From: Kalaharituber pfeilii
Lineage: Eukaryota; Ascomycota; Pezizomycetes; Pezizales; Pezizaceae
Assembly: GCA_015179045.1 (NCBI GenBank)
Contig: WHUZ01000007.1
Coordinates: forward strand, 496,001-560,000
Reading direction: 5' to 3'
Length of the DNA: 64,000 nt
Below the pieces are notes generated by a model. That model was not told the DNA's origin. It searched no databases and saw only the letters and a list, made by a program, of their open reading frames with translations. The position numbers and the translations under genes are program-made. The first letter of the stretch is position 1; each line of letters begins with the position of its first letter. Below, one piece after another: positions 1-12,467 of the stretch.

Positions 1-59
1 CCTTCGCTATATTTCCTAAAGATGTATTTACAAGCAAAATTGAAATTTTAAGGAAAACC

Positions 60-1500
60 ACAGTAGTTCCCACAAATGAGTGTTTGCCTGCATTCAGTGA
101 GATCATCAGATACTGGCGCGAGAGAAAAAAATTTTCATGTGCACAACTCGATTTCTAGTACTGCGGCCATCATCTCATTGTCTTCTTTGAGACTTCGCGA
201 AGTTGAAGCCCACAAACAATTCGGAAAGGGTAAAGCCATGAGTTCTCACAATCCTGGCGTTTACAGTCACTGTAGGTAGGTGGTTCCAGTTTTCAAAGCT
301 AGCTTCTGACTGCAACATAGTTCTCAGTCCAGTCAACACCATCTAGAAGTAACGCTCTGCAAGTCCCACACTTACAGGATGGATATAGCTGCAACAAAAG
401 TGCTTCATTCCATACCGCTGGAAAGTCTTTGGAACTTTACCGCCTGAGAAAGTGTCTTCCATTGTCCCTATAGACCGAATTTGGCCATCTGAAAGTTGGT
501 GCGATATATTCCCGGAAGAAATTTGTCAAATAATGTCCTGTGGCTTCCGGTACCGCTTTGATGAATAGGAATCTTGAGAAGTAATCCACCACCAGCAGAA
601 TATACCTGCTACCCTGTGTTGACGCTGGGCTGATAGGTCCCATGAAATCCATTCCCATCGTATCCATTGGTTGCAGACTCAGAATAGGCTTCGGTCCCCT
701 TTGATGGGCTCAATGATCCAAATCTTCAGCGGGCATCACCACTTCGGCAATATTTTGCAACATCCTGCTCCGGGTCAGCCGCACCCTTTCCCTTCAAGTG
801 CTTTCATCATGATGTTGGCAGCAAAGTGTCCTATAATATTCTGCTTCTTAAAAAGTCCCCCTACAGCCATGATATCGTGCCAGTACCCTCGGTACCTCTG
901 TTTCCTTTGCACTTTTGACCAAGTTCCTGACTTTTCCCAACAGATCTGTCGTGAAGCTTCCCCCTCATTCTCTAACAATGAGTAATTGACAGCCATCCTC
1001 TTTATCATTCTCTCTCCTCTTCCACTTCATTGCTGCCCCTTTTATCATTCCTGTGTTTTTATATTCCATAATCTCTCTATACCACTCTTCATCCATCCAC
1101 TCTTTCCACCCTGCGTTCGCCTACTCCTCTATCATCATCACATCCTCCCATTCACCTCGACATCTCGGTTCCTCCATTCCTTCTTCTGGCATTCTTGATA
1201 GCCCATCTGCTAACCCATTTTCTTTCCCTTTTACATGATGATATTCCACATCATACTCCGACATTCTCATTTGCCAACTAGCTATCTGACTGCTGTGTCC
1301 TCCTTATCCCGTCAATGATGTCAACAGTGATGAATGATCGATATAAACTTTACTGGATATGGTGATCCTACCACCTACCATCGCACCTCTTCTAAACTCC
1401 TTAACACAGCTAACTTCTCTCTTCCTGTATTTAGGAGTTTATTTTCAGCTTCTGTCAACAGTTGCGAGCAAACCTCTGCGTCACCTGCTGCCTGCTAGGT
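60..1500 (-). mobile_element. Degenerate Ty3/gypsy retrotransposon pol (RNase H to integrase)
   Basis: Reading the minus strand from about 1480 down to 60 gives, in order, the domains of a gypsy-type pol in several broken frames. First come RNase H-like stretches (about 1440-1290, then 1250-1190, including HHVKGKENGLADGLSR). An H2C2-type integrase zinc-binding remnant follows (1008-775, around GHFAANIMMKALEGKGCG). The integrase core is at 667-437, with GMDFMGPI, VVDYFSRF and YRDNGRHF holding two of the catalytic acidic positions. The downstream part of integrase (about 420-60, HPVSVGLAERY and VNARIVRTHGF) lies beyond a stop. Stops and frame changes separate every block, so the copy is dead. 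No long terminal repeat is visible; the element probably continues beyond position 1. Confidence 0.85.
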
Positions 1501-3825
1501 TTGGCAACTACCAATGCCCCAAGCTCTGCTGACTCGCTCTTGCGTCGGTTATGGACAGGTGAAGTATTGAGGCATTCTTGAATACCATCTCAACGCGAGG
1601 GCGGCACTCTGGGGCAGCACCGTCGGGGGAGCGCCATGTGGCAGGTACCTATCTATGAACTACCCGAAACAACGCAACACGGTAGAGCCACTGAAAGCTT
1701 AACGGAGGTTAAAGCATAGCGGACATGAACTTTTTAGAGATATCATTCATGTAGGTTTTGGGAAGCCTGTTGGGCCTTTTGGGATGTAGCCCTTGCAGTT
1801 TGAGACCTTGAGAGGATAGACCGCAGACGTAGCGCAGCGCTTGGAAATATATATAAGTTGGCAGGCTAGAATAAACATATGCCAACCTTCCATATGTCAT
1901 GTTTCCGTCGTACGGAATGGTTTTCCTATGAAAGAGGTGAATTGCCTGAATATATGGCGTGGTGCATGAAGGACTAGGAATCCCGAATGATGGATATAAC
2001 CGTCCCATGAAGATGCCGCGCCGCATGCTCGTGGTGCCGAAGGTTGCCTTACACCTTACTGTTAACAGATCTTCATTTGGCTCACTGCAGCCATTCATGT
2101 GAAGCCGAGAAAGCAGCATATTAATATGCCACTGATCTTTGCGAGACAGAGTGAGAGAGTCAAGGCTAAGTAATCATTGCATGACACTATCACCGCCAGC
2201 CTTATATTCGAAATTTGTTACTATAGTTTTTAACTAGCATAACCATGGCCTCGACGTATGCTCTTCGCAGGCATATATAGCAGGTTTTTAGTATACCAAA
2301 GGTGAGGCACGTCTCAAGGATCAATAACGATGGACACTGCAGCGCCATTTCGTGACAACTAGGAGGGCATTGGTGTCTCGCATCTTAAAATGTCTGATGA
2401 TATCAAGGGAGGCAAATTCCCTGGGAACATAACCTTGACGTAGTTGAGTTTGTGCGGATTAGTATTCCAAGAGTAAAAGTTGTATGCGGAAGGGACTGCT
2501 GGCATGCCTGTTGGATGACCGCTGCTCCAATCTCGACCGGCAAGGCTGATGAGGATTGGCACGAAAGTTGATTTGAAGGGGACGCGATGAGAGGTTTTGG
2601 ACGAGTGCTCTGTGGTGGAGGTTTGATGTGGCCGCAGGTTGAGATTGCGGGGAACAAGGAGATGGTGGGAGATTTTGCGCCAAGTTTCACTCTCGACTAG
2701 GCTCAAACCTAGAACCCTCCTTAGTAGTGCCGTGCCCGAGACGAAATGCATGTGCGATGCTAGATGACCGTCTCTGTAGAGTATCATACTTGTAACTACT
2801 ATCATACCAGAGCGGGTACCAGTACTAGTACTAGACACAAAGGAGATCAGGGTAACAGGGCTCTTGTCCACAAGTGCAGCTTTCCCCTGACAGGGTTTCG
2901 TTACCGGTCGCTCGGCTCACGTCAAGAATAAGCACCAATCAATCTCGGGGGGGCTTATTGTTATTTCTGTGGCTCGTGAATCGTGTGCGAGGTAATGACG
3001 TCTGCCGAAGACCGCGCTTGGCCGTTCCTGGCCGGCCGCAGCTTGCCAAGACCGGGGTGCGCCAAGGGCTGTGAGGTGGGCAGCCGGTCTATCATATGGT
3101 AGTAAGCCAGTGGAGGGGCGGGTGGGGGGGTTGAGCCGAGGTAACATGCGGCTGTCGGAGCGTCATCGAGAGGTCGGCGTCGCTGGCCAGTGGCCAGCGA
3201 CGGTCATTTCAGTGCTTACCGGCGTGCCTGTGCTCGTGTCGCTTTATTGATCAGCGGATGAGTGGGTCGCTCGGCGAGTGTTGTTCGTCTCGGCCGCAAG
3301 GGTCCAACTGCAGCTGTTGCAATGGCATATCATACGGCATACAAGACACCCACTCGTTGCATTGCATCCTAATCACATGCTCGCTCGGCAATGTGGTGGT
3401 GGGGGGGGGGAGCTCCGACTTCGCATATCATAGTTGTTGCTAGCAAGTAAGCAAGCTGTGTCGGGGGGGGTCTGGGGGTACTGTAGGGGGGATTGGGGGT
3501 CGTCCAAGCAGCACGACGTGCGGCACGGAATAATAGTCTGGGCACGAGAACACAGTACGGCGCCCTACGAGTTATCGCCAAAGCGGCGCCCGCTGGCCGG
3601 GCAGGGCTGCTCGGCAGGGCTGCTCGCCCTGCGCTGCGGTCTGCGCCGCAAACCTGGGCGCTTTCACATGCTCTCCAGGGCGCGACGCATGGCCGTCCCC
3701 ACGCCCGCCGCCGCGCGGGGTGTCCCCAGCAGCCCCGGGTGCTCGAGTGGCAGCATCCCGTAGCTTATGCAGCGCATACCGTGCAATGCCCCTTCTTTTT
3801 CTGTTCGAATGGATAGCCAGCCATG

Positions 3826-3865
<40 letters not shown>

Positions 3866-4276
3866 GGCAGGGCAGGGCAGGGCAGGTGCACCCCCACCCC
3901 CCCAAGAAAGCAAGCAAAGAACAGTAAGCGGGCAGCAGCATCTTGCAAGCTACTCGTCACCCCATATAAGGAAGTTCGCCCCCTCCCCTCTCCTCCCCTC
4001 TCCTCCCCTCCCCATCGCCATCGTGCCCTCCACGGATAGATCTCGTCTCTTCTCTTACCACGATCCCTCTTCCTGCTCTGCATTTCTTGAGGTCAGAAAA
4101 TTCGTGCCTCTTCTGTTCAGCGTGGCATAGAGTGTGTTTGGCCATTGCATTTAGCACACAGCTGTACGAGTACGATTAGCGGGAAGGAAGCTTTTCACTG
4201 GTCTAAATAGACTCCGGTTTTGGTTGATAAAGGAGCAGGAAAACAACAAGATAAAGAAGAAGTTCACACGGCAGAA
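1501..4276. other. Gene-poor region upstream of the acyl-CoA dehydrogenase
   Basis: I see no recognisable protein here. Two minus-strand open frames (2119-1709, 136 codons; 2871-2359, 170 codons) match no family I know and lack supporting splice or codon signals. From about 2900 the DNA becomes GC-rich with G and C runs. It holds the GCAG/GGGCA satellite at 3826-3886 and a C/T-rich tract at about 3980-4013, which looks like a core-promoter pyrimidine tract for the gene starting at 4277. Confidence 0.5.
3826..3886. repeat. GCAG tetranucleotide satellite passing into GGGCA pentanucleotide satellite
   Basis: About eight tandem GGCA units are followed without interruption by about five GGGCA units. 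The second array looks like a one-base expansion of the first. It lies about 400 bp upstream of the cytochrome b5/acyl-CoA dehydrogenase start. Confidence 0.9.
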
Positions 4277-6143
4277 ATGGCAAAGACATTCTCTCTAGAC
4301 GAAGTATCACAACACAAGTCCAAGGATGATCTGTGGATCGTGATTGAGGGGGATGTGTACGATCTCACAAAGTGCGTTGTAGCCAGCTGTCTTGTCCGAG
4401 AACCTTTTTGTAATTGACACCCCAACGTAGATTCCAAACCGAGCACCCCGGCGGCCAAAAGATTCTTCAACGAGTCGGCGGCAAAGATGCGACCGCACAG
4501 TTTTGGAAATACCACAACCAGGGCATCCTGAACAAGTACAAGTCGCAGCTCATGATCGGGTCTGTGGAAGGAAAGGCCCCCGCAGCGCCAGAGAAGCCTG
4601 AGACCGTCGCGCCGTCGGCAGTGGTGCCGTCAAGTGCGGGGCCTGCGGCGCCGACGCCCGCGAGCGCGCACGTGGAGGTGAAGTCTGAGGCCTTGGATCC
4701 ATATGGAGATATCATTCCTTTCGGTGATCCATCATGGTATCAGGGTGTATGTAATCCCTTTGATTTGACATTTTGCTTTCTTATATTTAGCTGAATATAT
4801 TCTAACGGCACACAGTACCACTCCCCATACTACAACGAAACCCACGCTGCCCTCCGCAAGGAGGTGCGCGCTTGGATGGAAGAGAAAGTCGAGCCATTTC
4901 TTACCGAATGGGACGAGGCCAAGCGTGTTCCCGAGGAAATCTACCAAGAGATGGGCAAGCGGGGTTACCTTGCTGGCCTGCTTGGTTTGCACTTCCCTGT
5001 GGAGTACACCAAGTACCGCGTCGCTTCCGTGCCACCAGAAAGATGGGATCTGTTCCACGAGCTCATTATTACCGACGAGCTTTCGAGGTCGGGAAGTGGT
5101 GGGTTTGTGTGGAATGTGATTGGCGGTTACGGGATTGGGCTGCCGCCGCTGATTAAGTTTGGGAACAAGGCAGTCAAGGAGAGGGTGGTACCGGGGATTA
5201 TCAACGGGGAGAAGAGGATTTGTCTGGCGATTACGGAGCCAGATGCTGGGAGTGATGTTGCGAATCTAACCACGACAGCCGAGAAGACGCCTGATGGGAA
5301 GTATTTCATTGTTAACGGAGAGAGTGAGTTATTCCCGCTCCTTCACACACACAAAAAAAAAAGGCCTGCCCACCTACCACACACAACATGTATTAATTTA
5401 CTTCTGGAATGACAGAGAAATGGATCACCAATGGCATCTGGGCCGACTACTTCACAGTCGCCGTCCGAACTGGCAAGCCCGGCATGGGCGGCGTCTCCGT
5501 CCTGCTCATCGAACGCACCATGCCTGGTGTTTCGACCCGCAAAATGGACTGCCAGGGCGTCTGGGCCTCGGGCACAACTTACATCACTTTCGAGGACGTT
5601 AAAGTCCCCGTGGAAAACCTCATCGGCAAGGAAAATCAGGGCTTCAAAGTCATCATGACGAACTTCAATCACGAGCGCATCGGCATCATCATCCAGTGCA
5701 CACGCTTCGCTCGCGTCTGCTACGAGGAAGCAATGAAGTACGCGCACAAGCGCAGGACCTTTGGCAAGAAATTGATCGAGCATCCAGTCATCCGTATGAA
5801 GCTCGCGCACATGGCGCGCCAAGTCGAGGCGACACACAATTGGCTTGAGAACATCATTTTCCAGTGCAAGTCGATGGGCGCCACGGAAGCCATGTTGAAG
5901 CTCGGCGGCCCGATCGCAGGCCTCAAGGCGCAATCCACAATCACGTTTGAGTTTTGCGCGCGGGAGGCGGCGCAGATTTTCGGCGGGCTGGGGTACACGA
6001 GAGGCGGACAGGGGGCCAAAGTCGAGAGGCTGTACAGGGACGTGAGGGGCTATGCGATTCCGGGAGGGAGCGAGGAGATTATGTTGGACTTGAGCATTAG
6101 GCAGAGTTTGAAGGTGCATCAAGCATTGGGGATGAAGTTGTAA
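4277..6143 (+). CDS. Cytochrome b5 - acyl-CoA dehydrogenase fusion (about 548 aa)
   Basis: I join 4277-4371, 4431-4746, 4816-5323 and 5416-6143; all joins keep frame and use GT/AG borders (GTGCGT, GTATGT and GTGAGT donors). Residues 1-80 form a cytochrome b5 fold with the haem motif HPGG (His37) and a second haem His at about residue 60. An Ala/Pro linker (about 82-125) leads to an acyl-CoA dehydrogenase of usual length. That domain has the FAD/substrate signature AITEPDAGSD, the NGEKKWITNG loop and a C-terminal RGYAIPGGSEEIML segment. Family knowledge says such enzymes oxidise acyl-CoA at the alpha-beta position with FAD; the b5 domain could hand electrons on, but that is inference. The usual C-terminal catalytic Glu position (YEGT in medium-chain enzymes) reads PGGS here, so the base must lie elsewhere, as in long-chain and isovaleryl types. 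The ATG at 4277 fits the b5 start; the frame is open upstream but has no better ATG. Confidence 0.93.
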
Positions 6144-7115
6144 TTTAGGTTTTGACAGGCGAGTGGGGGTTAGATAATTAGGTTGGTTTTCGTCTTTGGT
6201 TAGTATCTCGCATTAGGAATTAGGTTCAACTCGGACCAAGGAACAGGATTCGCTTTTCTCTGTTCATTTGTGATGTCCTTTTATTTTATTAATTACTTAT
6301 TTGATGTTATGAGTGCGTTGTTATTTTTTTATGCTTTTTGGGGAAGGGAGAACAGGCCCTGATTGGCAATTACTGTACGATAAGCAGCTGGTGGGATCGA
6401 AATAAAAGTCAGCATTGGATTGCAGCCCTTCTAAAGGGGCCATATTACTGTTTAGTTGGTATTATTTCACAACCTGAATAGAATACTGACCTACCCACGC
6501 TTCCGCTTGTGTTTGTGAACCTGTTGACTCTCCTCGAATGCGTCACAGTCAGGCACTATTCGTTGCCCTCATTTCTGCTCAAATTACAGCCTCCGTCATA
6601 GGTTACCCTCAACTACTCCATTTTACCACATGTTCAAATTCCTCGTTCATGCTTTCATAATCTGCCCCCAATAAGATTAAAATCAAGCAGAAGCCCGTTG
6701 TGATAGTAAAACTGTTTCAAGAATAACATTACTATTTAGGCGTAGCAGGTTCCCGCCCACGAAATAACTCTCCGTCGTGCACCCTAACAACCCTCAGAAG
6801 AAATATACCAACTGAAGGAAACGATACCCGACCATACCTATACCGCTAACACCATTCCCGTCTGTTCAGTACCAGAAAAAAGCAAAAAGCAAAGAGAAAA
6901 ACATTACTTATTGTCAGCACCATAGAGAACATAAAATTAATCGACTTCTCCAGGCCTCCATCACCCAATCATTAGGCTCTGATCCCCGTCGTCAGTACCA
7001 CGGTCACTGCTCTTCACTATCAACGACCCTGTGTCTCCGACTGGGGTCCTAGAATCTCCCACTCCAGCATTCCCTGCTTGTGCGCTCCTCACTCTTGCCC
7101 ACCCGGCCCCTAATC
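6144..7115. other. Convergent intergenic spacer
   Basis: This is AT-richer DNA between the 3' end of the dehydrogenase (+) and the 3' end of the Atg28-like gene (-). It should hold both 3' UTRs. I see no gene, repeat or RNA in it. Confidence 0.5.
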
Positions 7116-9579
7116 CTAGGGAAATCCCTCCCGGCCCGCCAGATCCCATTCCCATCCCCCACTACCGCCCAGAATTCCACTTCCACTCCCACTTCCGCTT
7201 GCACCAGTCCCACTTGCGCTCCCCTGTTGCCGCATCACCTGCCCCACGGTAGGACTCTTGAGGAACTGAATACTTCCCTTTACTGTCGCACTGTCATCAT
7301 CATCATCTTCATCAACAACCCCATCTCCCTCTCTATCCCACCCGCTTCTATCCCTGAGACTCTCGACATCATGCTTTATTATCGAGCGAATCATTCTGCT
7401 TCTTTTCGACAGCGACTCTCTTCTATAGGGCGTCTTTGGTGATATCGAGGATGACGATTCCTGCTGGCTCGAACTACTCCTACTCTGCCCACTAACTGGT
7501 TCCATTTCCATCTCCAAATCAAATTGTCTCATCTCTTCACTGTCAAGTCCCACTCCACCAAAATCGTGAATATCGCCCCAATGCTGTGTACTATCGTCAT
7601 TGTCGAATTCCACCATTCGCTCGTTAAGAATGCCCCCACCTGCACTGCTCTCACGAGCTCCTGCAGGGCCACTTTCAAGCCCACCGGTGATGCCGTGCGT
7701 AGTATGCACGCTTCCACCCATCCTCATGCTTCCGATCTCCATCCTTCCAAATTTGCTCTTTAGTCCCACAGTCTCGTCCATGCTTACAAACGGCTCACTC
7801 TCCTGGGAAGTAGCAGATAACCTGGGCTCTTTTGAAGCTTGGCTATGAAGCTTCTTCAACATGATTTCCCTTGCTTCTTTAAAGGCCTGAGCCTCAGCCG
7901 CAAGACAACAAACAAGAAGCTTCCAATTCTTGCTCTCTGCATTCTGGACCTTTTGCTCTAGTTTATGAAGAACATCTTCGATATCTTTCAAGATATTCAT
8001 TTCAATGCCATCTATCAGTATATCTTTGTGGGCTTGTGGCTTTCGTTTCGACCTTGAAGGTGCGCGTGGGTAAAGGTCTTCTGGGACTTCATCACCTGAG
8101 CTATAAACTGAAGAGGTAACCCGCTCAAAGGATGGTTTTCCAGAATTGAAGCCACTGGAAGGTGTAGCCGTAGAAGACTGGGTTTTCTGGTTTCCGAGAA
8201 ATGTAGATGGTGAGGAGTATCTCAGTGAATCAGGACTGCCCATACGATTACTCATATTAATTCTATTGCTAGATTTTAACGGACTCGCATTTCGATTTTC
8301 TGTTGTACCAATTGTGGCCGCAGCTGGTCTCATCAATCTTCGTTTTAGGTCCTCTTCAAACCTCCGAACGATGGATAACGCCTCTTCCCATTCAACAACC
8401 CCTTCCTTCAATGCCTCATGCTCAATCCTAGCTTGCTCTTTCTTTTCTCCCAAAGCTTCTGCTTCCGCCTTCCAATGCTCTATAGCTATAGAGGGATTTC
8501 GCAGATTAGCAGGTACCGATGAGAAGAAGCGACTTTGAGAGGCATTCAGTGCGGTCAAATCTTGCTTGGATGTAGCGAAGCGATCGGAGAGGGTGGATTT
8601 CAGTGAGGATATTCTAGACAATAGCGTAGAGTGGTGGGCTTTTAGAGAAGCGAGGTGAGCTTCTACCTTGCGAATTTCGAGCTAGAAAAGTGAGAATAAA
8701 TCATGGTTAATAGGCCGGAAGAAGTGATACCTCAACAGCTTCCCTTTCCTTTCTCAATTCTACAACTCTCCTAGCTTCCTCTCCCTCTCCAGCATCTGTT
8801 ATACGTTCCTGTAGCTCCTTTCGTCTATTTTCCCATCCCCGAACCTGGTTGATATTTTTCAGCCTCTCTCCCTCCTCCATAGCATAAGCCTCTTCTTCCA
8901 TAGCTTTTACATCTGCAAGCGCACGCATTGCCTTTATTATCCCTTTTCTAGCAGCTTTAAGGGACATTTTACTTTTTGGCCGCTCTGATAATGTAAAAGA
9001 CGTAACACCCCCATCCCATCCACTACGACCACTTTTGAGACTACCTTTAGTGTTGTTGTCATTTGTGGCAGATCTTGGGCTATCCTGATTGGCCATTAAC
9101 AGCCCGTCAGCTTGAGCATCGAGTAAGTCCTGTAACTCTGCTGTCAAGGCTTTCACCTGTTGCTGTAGTGAGAATAACGGACTGCGCTGCGTATCGTATT
9201 GGCTTTTAGATGAAGCGTAGGCAAAAGTGGTGACTGCTGGAGGAGGTAAAAAGAAGCTTGCCCCAGTGCCGTGATGTGACAACGACGATGTTGGGTGAGT
9301 TGACTTCGTAGCAAATTGTCCTGTCAACGGAGGAGACAGTCCTAATAGATTTGCATTCGCCGCAGAGACCTTGTTACCCGTCATGAGGGAAGTCTCTTCT
9401 GAGCCCATGCTTTTCTTTGAGGTCGCCGCATTCGATGAAGGTAGTGACAGCTCTGGTGTGGTTGAAAAGGATCGATGTTGGAGCGGCTGGAGCAGGGGGG
9501 AGTAGGATCGGGCATATGCCTCGTCATTGAACTTATCATGGCTGGCACTGCTCGAGCTATAACGGCGGGGAAGCGACAT
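7116..9579 (-). CDS. Atg28-like coiled-coil autophagy protein (about 804 aa)
   Basis: There are two exons, 9579-8731 and 8681-7116, with one 49-nt intron (GTATCA donor, TTCTAG acceptor) in phase 0. The N-terminal 130 residues are Ser-rich and disordered. A conserved block follows at about 140-170 (QQQVKALTAELQDLLDAQ, then ADGLL). Next is the segment around MSLKAARKGIIKAMRALADV, and a long coiled coil runs across the splice site to about residue 400. The blocks and their order match my memory of the filamentous-fungal Atg28 family, a coiled-coil factor linked to pexophagy/autophagy. The C-terminal 300 residues are low-complexity and acidic, with Ser and Gly runs. The name rests on remembered family patterns, not on an alignment; otherwise it is a large coiled-coil protein. 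Confidence 0.7.
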
Positions 9580-12467
9580 AGCGAGATGGCCTCAAGCATA
9601 CACGAGTTTTGGCAAGCGGTGTAGAAAGAACGAGGGGTTTGTGCCCTCGGCGGCGGTGATGGAGAGGACTCGTGGGCAATGGCCGCAGGCTTCAAGCAGA
9701 GCTTATCGATAGGTAGGACCCATGTGTCCTGCGGGCAGGGATTCTCGCATCGCTCGTCAAGTCACCTGATGCTCTTGTGAATGACTACATCGAGGCCTCT
9801 CTTGTGACTTGCTGCGGCAGTCACGGCTCCAGAGGTGGAACATCACGAGCCGTGACGAGTACTTACTGTGATCTAGAATTAGTATGCCCAAAATGCAACT
9901 AATTACGCGATTTCTAAATAAAAACGTGAAAGAGCCTGCACACGACCTATCCAGCTGGAGTTGCTACGACGTTGAAGGCGGTATTTTTCTTCATACCAGC
10001 TAACGTGGGAGGGAAGCCCATGGCTATGACACCCCTTTCATCGGGGGTTTTTTTTTTTCTTCGGGACTGTAGGCACTGTGGTGAATCCGCCATGCCCAAT
10101 TCCTAGGGTAGGCGGTCGATATGCTGGTGGAGGCATCAATAGCTAATTCCGAGCCCGTGGATCAGCACGTGGATCACGAGAGAATTCAGCGTAGAGTGGG
10201 ATGGAAGAGGGAGAGGGAGAGGAAGGGCGCCTATCCAGCAGGTACTGTACTGAATAGCCCAGGAGGAGCCTATCGAGTAGTAGGGAATAGTACTAGAATC
10301 GGCTGTCAGCTAGCTCCCAAAGTTCAGCATCAAAGAGGGAAAGTACTTAGTCTCATAACGAGGGAAAGGATACATATTAGTGCATGGGGTAAGGCAAGCG
10401 ACTGGGCTCAATTTTGTACGGGCCAAAAGCATTTGGCTGTGTTGGGAAGCCGTAATACCTATCATAGAAAGCGGCCGACTGGAATTGAAAAAATCAATAA
10501 AGCGTTTACACTCGGGATATTATATCTATTTTTCATTGCGGAAGGGGGGAATCACGAGGTGGGGGAGCTGAATTTATTTGAGTTTCAATTTTTTTGCCTG
10601 GTGTGTTCGCTTGTTTTTCCCTATGTTGGGACGAATCGGGGAAGGGATTCAGTCCGCAAATAAGGAGGTATACCTTACCATTCATGTATTCAATTAGGAG
10701 CCTACATAAGTAGCTATGGGTCATGTTGTGGGGTGTTTATGCTAGTCTCGTGACGGGTTATGCAAACAGGTTATCAGATACGGTGGTCTGGCTGCATGTT
10801 GGACGCCTACGCCCTCCGCACCCTCTCACTCTCACCCCGTCGGCAGGCCACTCCGATATGCCTTTCGCCTCCTAGCCAGACCAGTCGCCTCACTCTCGAG
10901 TACCAGCATACGCGCTATAACCATTGGAGTTGGTTGAGACTATAAGACTATACGTGGAGGCTTCGGTCAGAGACTAGGCTTTTGCCTATTAAGGAACGAC
11001 TACCACATCGAGGTGTTAGTCCTGGTTTCCAGACGTTTGCTTTACCAATGATAGGCCTTTCTGCTTGTGTCCCGCTTGGCACGTCGCCCGAACTGTGCAA
11101 CGTCTTCTGCGCAGAGGGTTTCTCAAGGAAGATGATAAGAACGTGTCCGGGGCGAACTTGGACAAAAATGAGGACGCTGGTAAGGCCAAAGGCTAAAGGC
11201 TATAATAGCTGGTGATAGATGATTGCTTGGGTAACTTATTCCGCGTACTCGTGATAGTTGAAACGGCAACTGAAAATCGTTCGAAATAGTAGGGCCGATT
11301 TAACATGTTAGACGGACATGTGACAAAGGTATGGCACGCATTCATTAATACTAGATGGAAACTAATGTATGGTGATAGGACCTCGAAGACTTTAAAGAGA
11401 ATGTACTCCTACACACGTGCATCAGTGCCCTTTGAACAACAATGGCAACAAGGAACGGAAACTAAATCCAACGTCAAAGTTTATAAATTCATTTGATGTT
11501 TGTAGTGGCAACAGCAGTAAGTACAATATGTTGTCCAATGATGAGATATAGCTAATTGCTGTAGGTTGTTGTATGGCTTATGGATGAACTATCTTGTAGA
11601 GTAATTCTCTAAACGTCAGGCCTGATGTGGCTTCTGGCGTAGAGGCAAAGCAAAGGGCAGCCAGAAAAAAAAAAGAAAAGAAAAGAAAAAAATTCTTTGG
11701 TTTTCGTATGTATACCCAGGGATCACGATAGATATGTATGTTGACAGATGGATAATTCGTAGAAGCGATCTTGTTTCAGACATATTTAAACTAGCTCCAA
11801 TCCGATCCACTTATCAAAACGCCCTCCATCTTCGAGGTAAGCTCTCCGTCAGCGAATCTAGAGCGAAGAGATTAAACTGCCCAGGTGCCTGGGCGTTCTT
11901 AAACAATTCTTACACTGCGATTGGAAATGTCTCAAACTATGAAGCATAGAAGTTGAAGCGAACAGCTAAACTAAAGGAACTAAAGGAAAAGATTCAACCA
12001 GACTAGGAAAGGACTAAGTAGCGGCAAAAGCAACTGACGAAGTAGTGTTCAATAGAAAACAAAGGGCTTCAGAAAAAGTGGAGGCCAAATCAACGTCCTT
12101 CCGCCCGCACTCACACGGACAGTTTTTAACAGAAATAAGGCGGCAAGATGCAGTAGCTATTGTGCCATCAGCTGAGAACGTCGACAGGCACTCTCAACAC
12201 CTATGCTTCCCTAAATTGATGCAGAGATTAGAGAAATAGTAATACTCTGAAACCCCCAGTTTATCACATATGATATACGAAATGCTTCATCCACCCGTAA
12301 CCCAGACTTGTTCCCAATATTACAATAAATAAAATAAAATAAATAAAAAAGATCTGAACATGCACTCGTAAAGATTGATGCACTATGCTGGATCGTACAT
12401 CATCAGAAAATCAACAATATAAGACCTAACAATAACGACACCTGAGTTGTCAAAAGCATGCATGACA
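9580..12467. other. 2.9-kb intergenic region without recognisable genes
   Basis: The region holds a T run at about 10049-10059, an A-rich stretch at 11666-11692 and an AT-rich patch near 12320-12350. An open frame at 10121-10663 (+, 180 codons) has no family resemblance that I recognise. The region must include the Atg28-like promoter (near 9580) and the 3' UTR of the WD40 gene (near 12467). Confidence 0.4.

Noticed and set aside
1709..2871. Two minus-strand open frames of 136 and 170 codons
   Set aside because: No recognisable family; overlapping frames are equally open, and the region borders a dead retrotransposon.
5343..6122. 259-codon minus-strand frame opposite the acyl-CoA dehydrogenase
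   Set aside because: It is antisense to a clear conserved exon with codon bias on the plus strand, so it is a shadow.
10121..10663. A 180-codon plus-strand open frame
   Set aside because: Composition looks random, no domain is recognisable, and no splice or promoter context supports it.
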